DNA from: Anaeromyces robustus | Taxonomy: Eukaryota; Neocallimastigomycota; Neocallimastigomycetes; Neocallimastigales; Neocallimastigaceae | NCBI GenBank assembly: GCA_002104895.1 | Contig: MCFG01000158.1 | Span: forward strand, 30,001-75,000 | Direction of reading: 5' to 3' | DNA: 45,000 nt | In this document: positions 9,857 through 22,466 of the stretch, in pieces | How positions within the stretch are numbered: position 1 is the first letter of the stretch | Layout: every line of letters begins with the position of its first letter | Program-made: the position numbers and the translations under genes | Notes under the pieces: model-generated | Told to the model about the DNA's origin: nothing | Seen by the model: only the letters and a program-made list of their open reading frames with translations | Database searches by the model: none

Positions 9857-11849
9857 ATTTACTAGAATGATAATATGATATCAATATCATCTCAGATTAT
9901 ATAAAATAAAATAAAATAATATAATATAAAATAAAATAAAATAAAATAAAAAAAAATATCATATCATGTCATATATAATATCCTATAATATGATATAATA
10001 TAAATAATACATGTGAATAATAAAAAAAAATAATATTTATAATATTTAATATATATTATTTATAGTATATATCAATACTAATAATAATAATGATAAAAAT
10101 AATAATATTTAATAATAATAATAATAATAATAAATAATAGAACAAAAGTTATATTATATATTATTTATTATGTATAAGTATATATATATATAAAGAAGAT
10201 ATATATAGAAAGAACAACAATAACAACAATAACATAAATAATAAAATAATTAAAATGGTAGAGATTTAGGTTACAATAGAATTATTTAATTTTTAATCTT
10301 TTTTTTTTTTTTTATATTTATCATTTAAAAAATTATTATATTCAATAAAAATATGTAAAAAATAAAAATAATAAAAATAACAATAAAAAAAAAAAAAAAA
10401 AAACAATAAATCAAAATAAAATAAAAATAAAAAATAAAATAAAAAAATAAAATATAAAATAAAAAAATAAAATATAAAATAAAAAAATAAAATAAAAATA
10501 AAAATAAAAAAATAATAAAAATACAATGAAATAATATAAAATAATCATAAAAAATAATAATGAAAATAATAAATATGAATATAATATAATATTTTATTAT
10601 TATTTTATTTCATTGTGCCTTTTGAAAAACATTATATATATAATTATATAATTATATATTTATAACTATTTATTTATAACTATTTATTATTTATTAAAAA
10701 ATTTTTATTTCTTTCTTTCTTTCTTTCTTTCTTTCTATACTGTGGATACCATAAAATATATAAAAAAAAAAATTTATTATACAAGTTAAATCCCTAGAAA
10801 TTTCCATAAATTTCCTTTTTTTTTACTTTATTTTTTTATTTTATTTTCTTTTTTAATATTAGTGAATAATATAATATATATATTAATAAATATTGTTACA
10901 TATATGTTTTATTTATTTATTTATTTATTTATTATTATTATTATTTTTTTTGATGTCATATTTTGTTCTTATTTAATCTTCATGTTAAATATATTATATA
11001 AAAAATATAAATTAAAAGAACAAAAAAATAAAAAATAAACAAAAAAAAAAAAAAGTGATTTTTTAAATTTAATATTGAATCATTAATATAGTATTGATAT
11101 TAAAAGAAAATGCTTGTATTATAAAGTTTTATGTTTTATTTTAGTATATGAAAAATTATATCTAATAAAATTAATAATTAATTAATTTATAAAGAGAAAT
11201 AATTACAACTTTTTTTATAATATATTAATCTTTTAATTTACATTTATTTAGATTCAGAAATTATATAGATATTTGTAAAACAAAAACAAAAACAAAACAA
11301 AAAAGAGATTTAATATTTTATATATTAATAATTGGTTTAAATTATGATAAGTTTTATGTTTTATTCAACTTTATGAAAATTTTTATATTTATATTAATAT
11401 TAATAATGATTAATTAATAATGAAAAGAAATAATTAAAACTTTTTCCTATATGATAAATAAAAAATTAAAATAATATTTAAGATTTCTGTAATATAATAT
11501 CATAAAATATTATAAAACATAATATACTTTATTAATATAATTATGTTTATTTTATTTTATTTTATTTTATACTTAATAATATTTATATTAAATTATATAA
11601 AAATTAAATAAAAAACAAAATTATAAGGAATAATAACTTTTATTTAATTATAATTATAAAAGAATATCACTTTTATTAGATTATTATACAAAATATTTTA
11701 TGTATTATTTAATTATTATGTAATTATTGTATAATACTTTTAAAATAAATATTAAAATTAAAATAATAATAATAAATAATAAATAATAATAATAATAATA
11801 ATGAATAATAATAAATAATAATAATAATAAATAATAATAATAAATAATA

Positions 11850-11914
<65 letters not shown>

Positions 11915-13718
11915 TCTCTTTTTGACACTTTATCATGTATAATAATGTATATATTATAATTATAATTCAATTAAAGTTAAAATTTTTTAAATTTTTTGAT
12001 CTCTATATTTATACTAATTAATTAATAAAAAAGTTATTTAATCTTTAATCATTTTTAGTATAAAAATAAAAACTAGGTTTAAATGGCTTTTTATTATTAT
12101 TATTATTATTAATTTATAATTTATCCAATTTGATCATTAAAAAAAAAAAAGAATAATTAATTGATTTTTTTAATTATAATACAAAAAAAAAAAAAATGTG
12201 GATAAATGTGGAGAAGTTCATTATTATTGTTATTATTATTGACATTCTTTTTTTTTTTTTTTTTTTTTTTATATTATTATATTATATTATATTATATTAT
12301 ATAATTAAGATTTTTTAATTTTTCTGTATAATAATATTTAATATTTAATCATCATTTTAAACAAGGATAAAAATTTTTTTTCTGTTTTTTTTTTCTGTTT
12401 TTTTCCTGCTAAATTTTATTATATTGTTTTTTTATTATTTATTTATTTATTTATTTATTTTTTCATATGTTAAAAACTACATTTACAAACAAACAAAATA
12501 AAAAAACAAACAACCAAAAAAAAAAAAAAAATTGTAAAAAAATTGTATTCACGTGATATATGTCAAATCATAAACATATATATATATTGCAATATATTAT
12601 AATATATGATATAAAGATTAACCAATAAAAATTTAAATATCTAAATTAAATTTTTTTTAAAGAAGTTTTCTTTTTTTTTCCGCTGTACTTTTACAAAAAC
12701 AAAAAAAAAAAAAAAAAAAAAAACAAATTTTTTTATCTCTATTGATCTTTAATTATTATTATTATTAATTATTAATTATTAATATTTTCCAATTTAAAAA
12801 TATATATGTAATATATTAATCATATATTAATCATATATTATATTGTATTAAATTTAAAGGATGATATTATATATTATATTTAATAAAAAATTTATATTGA
12901 ATAATATAATTGAATAATCTATACCAAGGATAATTGATATTTAATTGATATATAATATTAATTGATAATATAATTAATATATAATAATATTTATTATTAT
13001 TATTTTTTATTATTATTATTATTCGTTATTTATTATTATTATTTATTTATTAATATTTATTATTATTATAATTATTAATTATAAAATTAATTTTTTTTCT
13101 GTAAAAAAAGTTTTTCTATTTTATATTATTCCCAAATCCCAATATTTTTTTGATTTATTAGTCATAAGATACAAAAAATTTTATTTTACATTTTTCCACA
13201 ATACGTAATACAAAATACAAAATTTTTTATAGGTAGTATTAATAATATAATATTAGTAATAAAAAAGTAAAAAAAGAAAAAAAGAAACAAATTTTTTTTC
13301 TTTTTTTCTATATTAAAGAAATTGAAGTTTTTTTTTTTCTATGTAAACTTTAATTTCCCAAAAAATATAAAAAGAATTCATTTTTCTTAACTTTTCTTTT
13401 TTTTTATTACACATTTCACTATTAATATTTAATAAAATATTAGTTTAATAACTAAATAATTAGTTTTAATTAAATTATATACCAATTTGTTATAAAACGT
13501 AAAAAAAAAAAATTATACCAACGTTTTTAAACAAAAAAAAGAAATATCAAATCAAATAAAATTAATCAATAATAATATAATAAATATTATAAATTAATAT
13601 TTTTTTAAACGAAATTATTTAAAGAAAGTAAAAAAAATTAAAAACAAACAAATAAACAAATAAACAAATATTTTTTTTTAAACACAAATAATATAATATA
13701 AAGAACAATCACAAAAAA
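9857..13718. other. Gene-free 3.9-kb A/T region
   Basis: No gene can be supported. It holds A/T tracts, a CTTT array (about 10712-10736), an AAT/AATAAAT array (about 11762-11911) and several A or T runs of 15-25 bases. Open frames here encode only Ile/Tyr/Phe/Leu runs and are products of the repeats. Confidence 0.6.
11762..11911. repeat. AAT microsatellite
   Basis: About 150 bases of AAT units with occasional AAAT and ATG interruptions; the last ~55 bases are nearly pure AAT. Confidence 0.85.
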
Positions 13719-15428
13719 ATGACGGATTTAATAAAAAGAGAAGGAAAAAAGGTATCTGATAAAAAAAGAACTTCAATTTTCTTAAATATCAATGTTAGTT
13801 GTATAGCGACATCAATGCTTGGTACAGCATTAACAACAGCATTACCACCAATTATGAAAGATCTTAATATTAATGTTAATACAGGTCAATGGTTAACAAG
13901 TGGTTTTGCTTTATTTTTAGCAGTCATGACACCATTTACTGCTTTTCTTATTAGTAGATTTAGAACTAAAAAGTTATATTGTATAGCTATTAGTTTTTTC
14001 ATTGGTGGTTTAACAATTTGTGCTTTTTCAACAAACTTTTATATGATGATGCTTGGTAGAATTATTCAAGGATGTGGTAATGGTTTATTAGCCTCTATGG
14101 CTCAAGTTATTATATTAACTATTTTCCCACCAGAAAGAATTGGTACAGTTATGGGTTGGTATGGTTTATCTATTGGTGTAGCTCCAATTATTTCACCTAC
14201 TATTGCAGGTCTTTTAGTAGATTCTGTAGGTTGGAGAATGATTTTTGTTATTGCTATTTCCATTATGACTATGTCTCTTATTTGTGCTATATTTGTTTTT
14301 GAAGATGTCCTACCAACCATGAGAAAAAAGTTTGATGTTATTTCTTTAATTATTAGTGCTCTTGCCTTTGGTGGTATTACTTTAGCTGTTGGTAATATTG
14401 GTACTTATAATTTTGTAAGTTATCAAGTATTAATGACTTTAATTATTGGTATTGTTTCTGGTATTATTTTCACTTGGAGACAATTACATATTAAAGTACC
14501 ATTCTTAGATGTACGTGTTTTAAAAAATAGAGATTATGCTATTAGTCTTACAGCTACAGTTATTTTACAATTAGTTTTAATGGGTACAGCTATTATTATT
14601 CCAGTATACGTACAACAAATTAAAGGTTATTCAGCTACTATTTCTGGATTAGTTGTTTTACCAGGTTCATTAGCTATGGCTATTATTAGTCCATTTGCTG
14701 GTAAAATTTATGATAAAATTGGTATGAAATTATTATTTATTATTGGTTCTACAATATTAGCTATTGGTAATTTCATTCTTTATTTCATTAATGTTCATCA
14801 AAGTGTTTGGATTTTATCAACCGTAAATATTCTTAGATGTTTAGCTTTTGGTTCACTTTTAATGCCTCTTGTTACCTGGGCTATGAAAGATATTCCAAAA
14901 ACTAAAGCTTCTGATGCTACAGCTCTTTTCAATTCTATTCGTTTTATTGGTGGAGCTGTTGGTTCAGCATTATTTATTTCTATTATGACTAAAGTATCTA
15001 ATACTATTGGTGCTAAAAAGGAAAGTCCACAAATGTATGGTATAAATATTGTATTTTTAATTATGACTTTACTTTCAGTAATTGTTTTATTATTAGGTAT
15101 ATTTGCTTGTAATCAAAGTCTTACCAATAATAGTAAGAAAATCAATGAAAAGAAATTAACTAAAGAAATGGAAATGACTAAAGATATTACTGATATTGAA
15201 ATTGTTATTGATAAAGAAAAAGAAGTAGAAAAAGAAAAAGAAAAAGATTTTGATAAGAAATCCATAACTGGTATTTCTGAAACAGATACTATTATTGATA
15301 ATGAAATATCCATGGATGAAATTTCAATAAGTAGTAAATCAGATGCCGATACCATTATTGGAAATGATATAATATCATTAAAACCATTTACTAAACTTGA
15401 ATCATTTAATAATAACGAAAAATCATAA
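13719..15428 (+). CDS. DHA2-type MFS exporter, LmrB/EmrB-like (paralogue 2)
   Basis: A 569-residue 14-helix exporter closely related to the third and fourth copies downstream. It has TTALPPIM, QWLTSGFALF, ISRFRTKKLY, GRIIQGCGNGLL, the motif C segment GWYGLSIGVAPIISPTIAG, and LDVRVLKNRDY at the start of the second half. The cytosolic tail (about residues 470-569) is acidic and basic with EKEVEKEKEKEK and two ISETDTIIDNE/KSDADTIIGND-like repeats. The same T-[IV]-I-[DEG]-N motif recurs in the tail of paralogue 3, so the tails are homologous despite low complexity. It has a single exon. The start at ATGACGG is preceded by an A-rich leader. Substrate unknown. Confidence 0.88.
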   Translation: MTDLIKREGKKVSDKKRTSIFLNINVSCIATSMLGTALTTALPPIMKDLNINVNTGQWLTSGFALFLAVMTPFTAFLISRFRTKKLYCIAISFFIGGLTICAFSTNFYMMMLGRIIQGCGNGLLASMAQVIILTIFPPERIGTVMGWYGLSIGVAPIISPTIAGLLVDSVGWRMIFVIAISIMTMSLICAIFVFEDVLPTMRKKFDVISLIISALAFGGITLAVGNIGTYNFVSYQVLMTLIIGIVSGIIFTWRQLHIKVPFLDVRVLKNRDYAISLTATVILQLVLMGTAIIIPVYVQQIKGYSATISGLVVLPGSLAMAIISPFAGKIYDKIGMKLLFIIGSTILAIGNFILYFINVHQSVWILSTVNILRCLAFGSLLMPLVTWAMKDIPKTKASDATALFNSIRFIGGAVGSALFISIMTKVSNTIGAKKESPQMYGINIVFLIMTLLSVIVLLLGIFACNQSLTNNSKKINEKKLTKEMEMTKDITDIEIVIDKEKEVEKEKEKDFDKKSITGISETDTIIDNEISMDEISISSKSDADTIIGNDIISLKPFTKLESFNNNEKS

Positions 15429-16324
15429 ACAAAAAAACAAAAAAACAAAAAAAACAAATTTTTTTCTATATTTAATATTTAATATTTAATTATTAACGTT
15501 ATTATTAATAATAATAATACTATCTCTTATTTATTATTTTTTTTTTAGAAAAAAAAAAAAAAAAAAAGGACGATAAAAATATTTATTCATAACCTTTTTT
15601 TTTTTTTTTTTTTAAAAGAAAAGAAAAGTATTTAATTTGTATTATACAAAATATTTAAGTGAGTTTAATATAGGGAATATATAGTGGTAGAAATTATTTA
15701 TTTTATTTTTTTTTTCTTATCATTTTTTTTTAAAAAATCATTTTAATAATTATTTATTACTATCAAAAATACCTATTTATTTATTAGCTTTGTTTTTTTC
15801 TTTTTTTTTAAAAAAAACAAAGTTATATTATTTATTAAAACATTCTATTTAAATTAAATAATGTATTTATTAAACTAAAAATATATATAAAAAAAATTAA
15901 AAACTAAAAACTAAAAAATAAAAAACAAATAAAAAATAAAAAATAAAAAATAAAAAATTAAATAAAGTAAAGCAAACTGTAAAATAAAAAATACTATAAA
16001 AATAAATTAAATAAAATAAATTAAAATGTAAAAAAATAAATATAAAAATAAAAAAAGTGTTGTTAAAAATATAAAAGTGTTGTTGATTAATTCATTTATT
16101 CATTTATTCATTTATTCATTTATTCATTTATTCATTTATTCATTTATTCATTTATTCATTTATCTAATTAATTAAATTAATTAATTAAATCATACATTAT
16201 TATTATTATTTATGTATATGTATATGATTATGTATATGTATTTTTATGTATTAATTTTTTTTTTTTTTAATTTAATCTTTGTGTTTATGTTTTTTTATTT
16301 TTAATAATTTGTTGGGATAATTTT
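15429..16324. other. Gene-free A/T region with 8-mer array
   Basis: No gene is seen. It contains a T/A hairpin around 15788-15821 (CTTTG-T run pairing with A run-CAAAG), long A and T runs, and nine copies of TTCATTTA at 16091-16162. Confidence 0.6.
16091..16162. repeat. TTCATTTA tandem array
   Basis: Nine perfect copies of the 8-mer TTCATTTA. The lack of mismatches suggests a young or unstable array. Confidence 0.9.
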
Positions 16325-16335
16325 AAATATAAGTT
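16325..16335. repeat. Target-site duplication, left copy
   Basis: AAATATAAGTT lies directly before the LINE 3' end and recurs at 16638-16648 directly after (overlapping) its poly-A tail. Eight bases, TATAAGTT, are unambiguous; the leading A's overlap the tail. Confidence 0.85.
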
Positions 16336-16589
16336 ACGTCGAAAAGATAAGGCATGGAATTTATTCCGACACGGATTCGAATGGTATCTCATTCGTTGAA
16401 TGGGAGAGGTTAGAAGTTTAACTTCTTTCCTTTTTTTTTATTTAATATTTTAATTTGATTAATATCTGTAATAAATTTTATTTATTTTTTGTATCTTTTA
16501 TTACTTGTATTTAATTTACATTTCATGTAATATTTATGTCACATGTATGTTTATTTTAAATTAATAATATAAATAAAGATTAATCCTAG

Positions 16590-16640
<51 letters not shown>
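16336..16640 (+). mobile_element. 5'-truncated non-LTR retrotransposon, family A (3' end only)
   Basis: These 257 bases plus a 48-base poly-A tail are the 3' end of the LINE at 37580-40743. The match starts at ACGTCGAAAAGATAAGG (40441 in the long copy), covers the last 28 codons and stop of the reverse transcriptase frame, and continues through the whole 3' UTR to CCTAGTCT before the tail. I found no mismatch over the 257 bases. The 11-bp target duplication and tail show insertion by target-primed reverse transcription with extreme 5' truncation. It cannot encode protein. Confidence 0.95.
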
Positions 16641-16645
<5 letters not shown>

Positions 16646-16648
16646 GTT
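16638..16648. repeat. Target-site duplication, right copy
   Basis: Right copy of AAATATAAGTT, fused to the end of the poly-A tail. Confidence 0.85.
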
Positions 16649-16771
16649 ATTGTACAATTTAAAAATTTTAAAGTTATTACCTATACACATATACATAAAA
16701 TATACATATAATATTTATACATCAATATTTATTATTTCATTTAAACCTTTTTTTTTTTTTTTTTTTTTTTT

Positions 16772-19363
16772 TGGATTAAAGTAGGCTGCGAGGCTACCTT
16801 AAAAAATGACAGCAGAAAATCATGGTCATGGATTAAGAAGAATATTAAAAATAACAATCAGGAGTTATTTATACCTCATCCTATCAGAGACCACCAAGAT
16901 AACTTAGTGTATAGTACTAAAGATCAATTAGATGTTTGGTGCAATTATTATAAGAAACTTAGTTATGACTCTACTGGACATAGCATGAATAAAAAATTCT
17001 GGAAGAATTCTCCCGCTATTAATCGTATAAAGAGTGGAAATAACATAGTATGGGATATTAACCAAGATATCAGCATTGAAGAAATCAAAAAGGCCATCCT
17101 TTCTATCCCTAACTTTAAAGCCTCAGGTCCCGATGGTATCCCTATTGAATTTTATAAAGTTTTAATTCCTGATTCCTCTTCGAATGACTCTGTAAATAAT
17201 GATTCCTATGTTCCGGCTGGTCTTAGTTGTTTCTGTTTCTTAATTAATCGTATTTGGAATGGTGATTTTCCTATTTTTTGGAATAATGCATCCATTGTTT
17301 CTATTCCAAAAAAAGGCGATCTTTCTAATTGTGATAACTATCGTGGTATCTCACTTATCAATAATGGTATTAAGATTCTTTCGAAAATTATTGCTTCTAG
17401 AATTTCTGAATATGGTATAAGTCATGGATTCATCAGACCAGAACAATTTGGCTTTCGGAATAAGGAAGAATGTATTAGTCTTTATATCTCTATTCTTTCT
17501 ATTTGTCTAAGACGTAAATTCAAAGGGGAAGATACTTATATAGCTTTTCTGGATCTTAAAAAAGCTTACGATTCTGTGCCCATATATAACATCTTGTCGA
17601 AAATTTATACTCTTGGTATACAAGGAAAATGCTTTCAATTTTTGGAGAACCTATATCTGTCTTCCAAAGCTTGTGTTAAAATTAATGGACAATTTTCCGA
17701 TTCTTTCAGAATACTTAAAGGAGTTCGACAATGATGTCCCTTATCTCCTATACTTTTTAATTTGTTTATCAACGACATCTTCAACGATTGCCTGCATAAT
17801 GGTGTGAAAATAGATACTGAATATTGTTGTGGAGGATTATTTGCTGATGATATTGTTCTTTGTGCCCCTAGTAGATCTCGTATGAACAAACTTCTTCGTT
17901 TAGTTGGTAAATGGGCTAAGGACAACGAGATGACTTTTGGAATTAATAAATGTGGCACATTAGCTGTTAGACATGAAAATTCGGAATATATTCTTAGAGA
18001 GGACCCTACCTTTTATTTAACAGGAATCGCAATCCCTAAAACAGATTGTTATACTTACCTTGGTGTTCCCTTTCACAAAACTCTAGATTTAAAATTCGTT
18101 ATTAGTAAAATGAAAAATAAAGTTAGTAAGGCTTTGTTTTCAATTCAGGGTTTTTTAAAAAATGATCTGATTCCTATTCCTCTTAAAAGAACTTTATTCT
18201 CTGCAAAAGTTATTGGACAAGTTTCCTATTACGCGCCTTTGCTTGGTTCTAACAAAAACAATACTAGTTCTACACAAACAATAATTAACAAAGGTTTTTA
18301 TTGGATTTTAGGCTACTCGAAACCTAATTCTTTTGTTTCTATTTATTGCATCTCAAAAGAACTCAATATTCCTCCACTTTCTGGTAAATGTGCTTTAGCT
18401 CAAGTTAGATGTTTTAATAAGTGGAAGGACTCCAACTGCATTATCTCAAAGATAGTTAATAATGTTGCTACAACAAGAAAATGGACTTGGGACAAAGAAA
18501 GTAAAATATTAAATGATAAATTAAACAATATTTCATCCTCTACTAAAGAAATTATGGAATTCTATTGGGACAGAGACATGAACAGTGATAAATCAATTAA
18601 AGCTAAAACTTATAAATTGTACAACTTTGAAGAATCAAGAAGTTACTTAAAGCTTAATCTAGAATTTCCTGAATATAGCAAAGGTTTTCGGTGGATACTT
18701 AGGGCAAGATGTGGATATAAAATTGATGCTAGAGTTGCAAAAGCTGCTAAAATGATTAATAATTCTTGTCCTAATTGTTGTTCATGTTGTTTCCATTGTG
18801 AGAGTTATCAGAGAATTGATCATTGGTTTATAAATTGTTTCTTATTTAAAAATCTTCGTATTGATCACTTCTCTGATTTAGATAGAAATTTTTTTTATTT
18901 TTTAGATAGTCTTTTTAATAGTTTAGTTAGGACCAGTAATAACCCTAGTGTGGATAATAGAATAAATAATATTGTTAAGGGTTATAAAAGTAGTAATAAT
19001 AGTATAAGTAATATAGATATATTAGGTAATAAAAAAATAGTTAATAGGTATAGAATATATATTTTTTTAATTGGTGGTAGAGATTATGGTTTTAGTGATA
19101 GAATTAACAATAGTCCATACAAAAAGGAATGGGAATGTTTGTTTAAGTGTCAGACTGAATCTGGTACTTATTCAAAATCCCCATTCTTGTTGCGATCTGC
19201 GGCTCTATTGAATGATATCATGCCTGTTGTCTGTAAAAGACAACATATATTATTCAATAAATTTAAAACCAACCTCTCCAGGAACGTCAATGCTGATAAC
19301 ACAGTAGGACAGCCTAGTAGGGCAAATGCCGATCCTATTTCCGACCCTAGTGGAATAGGATAG
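16772..19363 (+). pseudogene. Reverse transcriptase of LINE family B, one in-frame stop
   Basis: One continuous reading frame of 863 codons plus stop, open from the truncation point, interrupted only by a TGA at 17732-17734. The stop lies in the conserved block GVRQ-(stop)-CPLSPILFNLFIND, where the family A element has Gly (RQGCPLSP), so it looks like a single GGA-to-TGA change. Other visible blocks are KASGPDGIPIEF, the catalytic FLDLKKAYDS (Asp at 17552), FADDIVL (near 17840-17855), and NEMTFGINKC. A C-terminal Cys/His cluster (CPNCCSCCFHC ... HWFINC) resembles a zf-RVT zinc knuckle. Upstream, no ATG is available because the 5' end is lost. The protein is inactive as it stands. Confidence 0.88.
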
Positions 19364-19610
19364 ATCAATTTTACTTTAATTCTATATTTAGAATTAAGGG
19401 CTGTATGGATTTATTGTTTTTAAATATTATTATACTTCTTTTTTTCCTCCAGTATTATCTATTATTATCTATAATATTTTACTGGTTTTTATTTTTTTTT
19501 TAGTATCATTTTTTTTCATTATGTGTTTTTTTTATGATTCATGTATTTTAATATTTAAATTCAATAAAGTTGACGTACAAATTGTGTGCCATAAAAAAAA
19601 AAAAAAAAAA
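16772..19610 (+). mobile_element. 5'-truncated non-LTR retrotransposon, family B
   Basis: A second LINE, clearly related to but different in sequence from the family A element at 37580. It begins immediately after a T run (16749-16772) in the middle of a reading frame, so the 5' part (including any endonuclease domain) is missing. It ends with a 3' UTR of about 230 bases and an 18-base A tail (19593-19610). AATAAA occurs 30 bases before the tail. I could not find a convincing target duplication, because the left flank is poly-T. Its 3' UTR does not match family A, so the two are separate lineages that landed about 130 bases apart. Confidence 0.88.
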
Positions 19611-20684
19611 TTAAATTAAAAGCCTTTTTCATAATTTTAATTTTTGAACATGCAAGTTTGTATATAATTATTATGAATTATATGTATAAATAAATAAAAA
19701 AAAAGAAAAAAAAATATTAGGTATATATGTTTAGATATTTTTATGCACATTTGTTTATTACATAATTATTTATATATATTTATTTATATTTATTTATATT
19801 TATTTATTTATTTATTTTTAAAAATAAAAATATTCATTAAGTTAAAAATAACAAATTATTACTATATTAATAATAAGGATAAATTTTTTTTTTTATTTAC
19901 ATTTTTTAATAAATAATAATTATAAAAATTTAATTTTTAAAAATTTCCAAATTTTTTTTTTTACTAATATAAAAATTTTTTTATGCAAAAAAAAAAAAAA
20001 ACATTTATAAAATCCGCAAAAAACTCCTTAAAAAAATAAAAATTGAAAAAATGAAATTAAAAAATTAAAAAATTAAAAAAAATTTTTTTCCAATATATTA
20101 TGTAATAGATATAATATATAAATTTATGTAGTATGAATATATTGTAATATATTATTACTAATAGGATAAAATATAGATTATTTAAGTATTAAAAATAAAA
20201 CTAATTTATTTTATTTTTTTTTTTTTTATTATTTTAAAAAAAAAATGGATATAAAAAGAAAAAAAAATTTCTGTTTTTATTATTTTCTTTTTTTTACTTT
20301 TTATTTTCTTTTTTAATTATTAAATTTTAAATTTAAAAAACAAAGAATTATCGTTTAAATTTGTTTATTAACAAAATTTAAAAAAACAATTTTAATATAC
20401 CAAAGAAAATAAATGTTTTAAAATAAATGTTAAAAATAAAAAAAATATTTTAATTTAAATTATTAATTTAAAAATAAAAATTACTTCTATAAAAATATTT
20501 TAATTCAATTAGAAAAGACATATATAAATTTTATTCAGCCATCGAAATTAAATATTTAACAAAAATAAAAAAAAAAAGATTTTTTCATATAATTAATAAA
20601 AAAATAAATAAATAAAATAAAAATTTTAGTTTTAGTTTTAATATTCATTTCATTTTAAAATAATATAAAAAAAAAATTATTAAA
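19611..20684. other. Gene-free A/T region
   Basis: Flank of the LINE and leader of the third transporter. Only A/T tracts and TTTA repeats (about 19770-19815) were seen. Confidence 0.6.
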
Positions 20685-20705
20685 ATGAGTGAAAAAAATG
20701 AGTGA
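20685..20705 (+). promoter_or_regulatory. Tiny upstream reading frame overlapping the transporter start
   Basis: ATGAGTGAAAAAAATGAGTG is an imperfect 13-base duplication around the start codon. The first ATG (20685) opens a 6-codon frame ending at TGA 20703-20705, overlapping the real ATG at 20698 in another frame. If the transcript begins upstream, scanning ribosomes would meet the short frame first. It could lower translation of paralogue 3, or it may be an inconsequential slip. Confidence 0.4.
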
Positions 20706-22466
20706 GAAAAAGAATGATAATAAAAAGTTACCTGATAACTTTATTAAATCAGAAGGTAAAAAAGTTTCTCCTAGAAGAAGACTTTTAATTTTTTTAAATT
20801 TAAATGTTAGTTGTGTAGCAACTTCTATGCTTGGTACTGCTTTAACTACAGCATTACCACCAATTATGGAAGATCTTAATATGACCGTTAATACTGCTCA
20901 ATGGTTAACTAGTGGTTTTATTTTATTTTTAGCAGTAATGACTCCATTTACAGCTTATCTTATTACTAGATTTAAAACCAAAAGATTATATTGTATTGCC
21001 CTTTTATTCTTTATTTTAGGTTTAACCGTTTGTGCTTTTGCAAAAAGTTTTGCTATGATGATGCTTGGTAGAATTATTCAAGGTTGTGGTAATGGTTTAA
21101 TATCTTCTATGGGTCAAGTTATTATTTTATCCATTTTCCCACCAGAAAAAATTGGTACAGTTATGGGTTGGTATGGTTTATCTATTGGTGTTGCTCCAAT
21201 TATTTCACCTACTATTGCTGGTCTTTTAGTAGATTCTGTAGGTTGGAGAATGATTTTTGTTATTGCTATTTCTATTATGGCTATTTCATTAATCATTGCT
21301 TTCTTTGTATTTGAAGATGTATTACCTACTATGAGAAAAAAGTTTGATGTTATTTCTTTATTCTTTAGTGCTTTAGCTTTTGGTGGTGTAACTTTTGCTG
21401 TTGGTAATATGGGTACCTATAAATTTGTTAGTTATGAAGTATTAATGGCATTAATTATTGGTCTTGTAACCGCAGTAATATTTACCTTTAGACAATTAAA
21501 AATAAAGGTACCATTTTTAGATGTACGTGTATTAAAGAATTGGGATTATACTGTAAGTTTAACAGCTACCGTACTTATTCAATTAATTTTCATGGGTACA
21601 ACTATTATTATTCCAGTTTATGTTCAACAACTTAAAGGATTATCCGCTACTATTTCAGGTTTAGTAACTTTACCAGGTTCTTTAGTTTGGGCTATCATTA
21701 GTCCATTTGCTGGTAAAATATACGATAAAGTTGGAATGAAATTATTATTCATTGTAGGATCTGTTATATTAATTTTTAGTAATTTAGGTATTTACTTTAT
21801 TGATATTCATCAAAGTGTATGGATCTTTTCAGGTATTAATGTATTTAGATGCTTAGCTTGTGGTAGTATTTTAATGCCACTTGTTACCTGGGCTATGAAA
21901 GATATTCCAAAAATGAAAACTTCTGATGCTACTGCTCTTTATAATTCTATTCGTTTTTATTGCTGGTGCTGTAGGTTCAGCTTTATTTATTTCTGTTATG
22001 ACTAAAATAGCCAATGGTGTTAGAGGATCCAAAGAAAATCCAGAAATGTATGGTATTAATGTTGTATTTTTTAATTATGTCTATACTTTCAGGACTTTTA
22101 TTACTTATTGGTATATTTGGATGTAAAGATAGCTTATTTAAAAAGAAGCCAACCCCAACTAATAATGATGAAGATAATAAGAAGAATGAAGAAAAGGAAA
22201 AAGAAAAAGATATTAAAAAAATTGATATGACTCAAGATAAAGATATATCTGAAGTTAGAATTTGTATTGATGATGAAGATATTGAAAAAATTAATAAAAC
22301 TTTAGAAAATATATCCTATAGACCAGTTTCTGAAGGAGATACTGTCATTGAAAATGGTTTATCTCTTGATGGAATATCTATTAAAGATAAATCAGATGTT
22401 GAAACTGTTATTGAAAATCAAGATGAAGCTGAAATTGATGTTGTTGTTAATACCAGTAAACAATAA
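20698..22466 (+). pseudogene. DHA2-type MFS exporter (paralogue 3), two +1 T frameshifts
   Basis: An exporter of the same type as its neighbours: TTALPPIM, GRIIQGCGNGLI, the motif C segment GWYGLSIGVAPIISPTIAG, and LDVRVLKNWDY are intact. The frame breaks in the T run 21954-21958 (five T's where paralogue 2 has four, in the codons for Arg-Phe-Ile) and again in the T run 22067-22072 (six where paralogue 2 has five). Each break is one extra T, 113 bases apart, and homology to the other copies continues in the next frame each time, through the charged tail to the stop at 22466. Without the two T's the frame would be 588 residues. The start is taken as ATG 20698. The pattern fits either recent inactivation or homopolymer errors in the assembly; the latter is quite possible because nothing else is damaged. 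Confidence 0.85.

Noticed and set aside
10293-10526. Open frame of Phe/Tyr/Ile runs on the minus strand, and similar frames at 11724-11970, 22533-22715 and 44762-44965
   Set aside because: They are translations of A/T repeats with no start context or domain-like composition.
16741-19625. Target-site duplication for the family B LINE
   Set aside because: The left flank is a T run and the right flank gives only TTAAA-like matches, which are meaningless in this composition.
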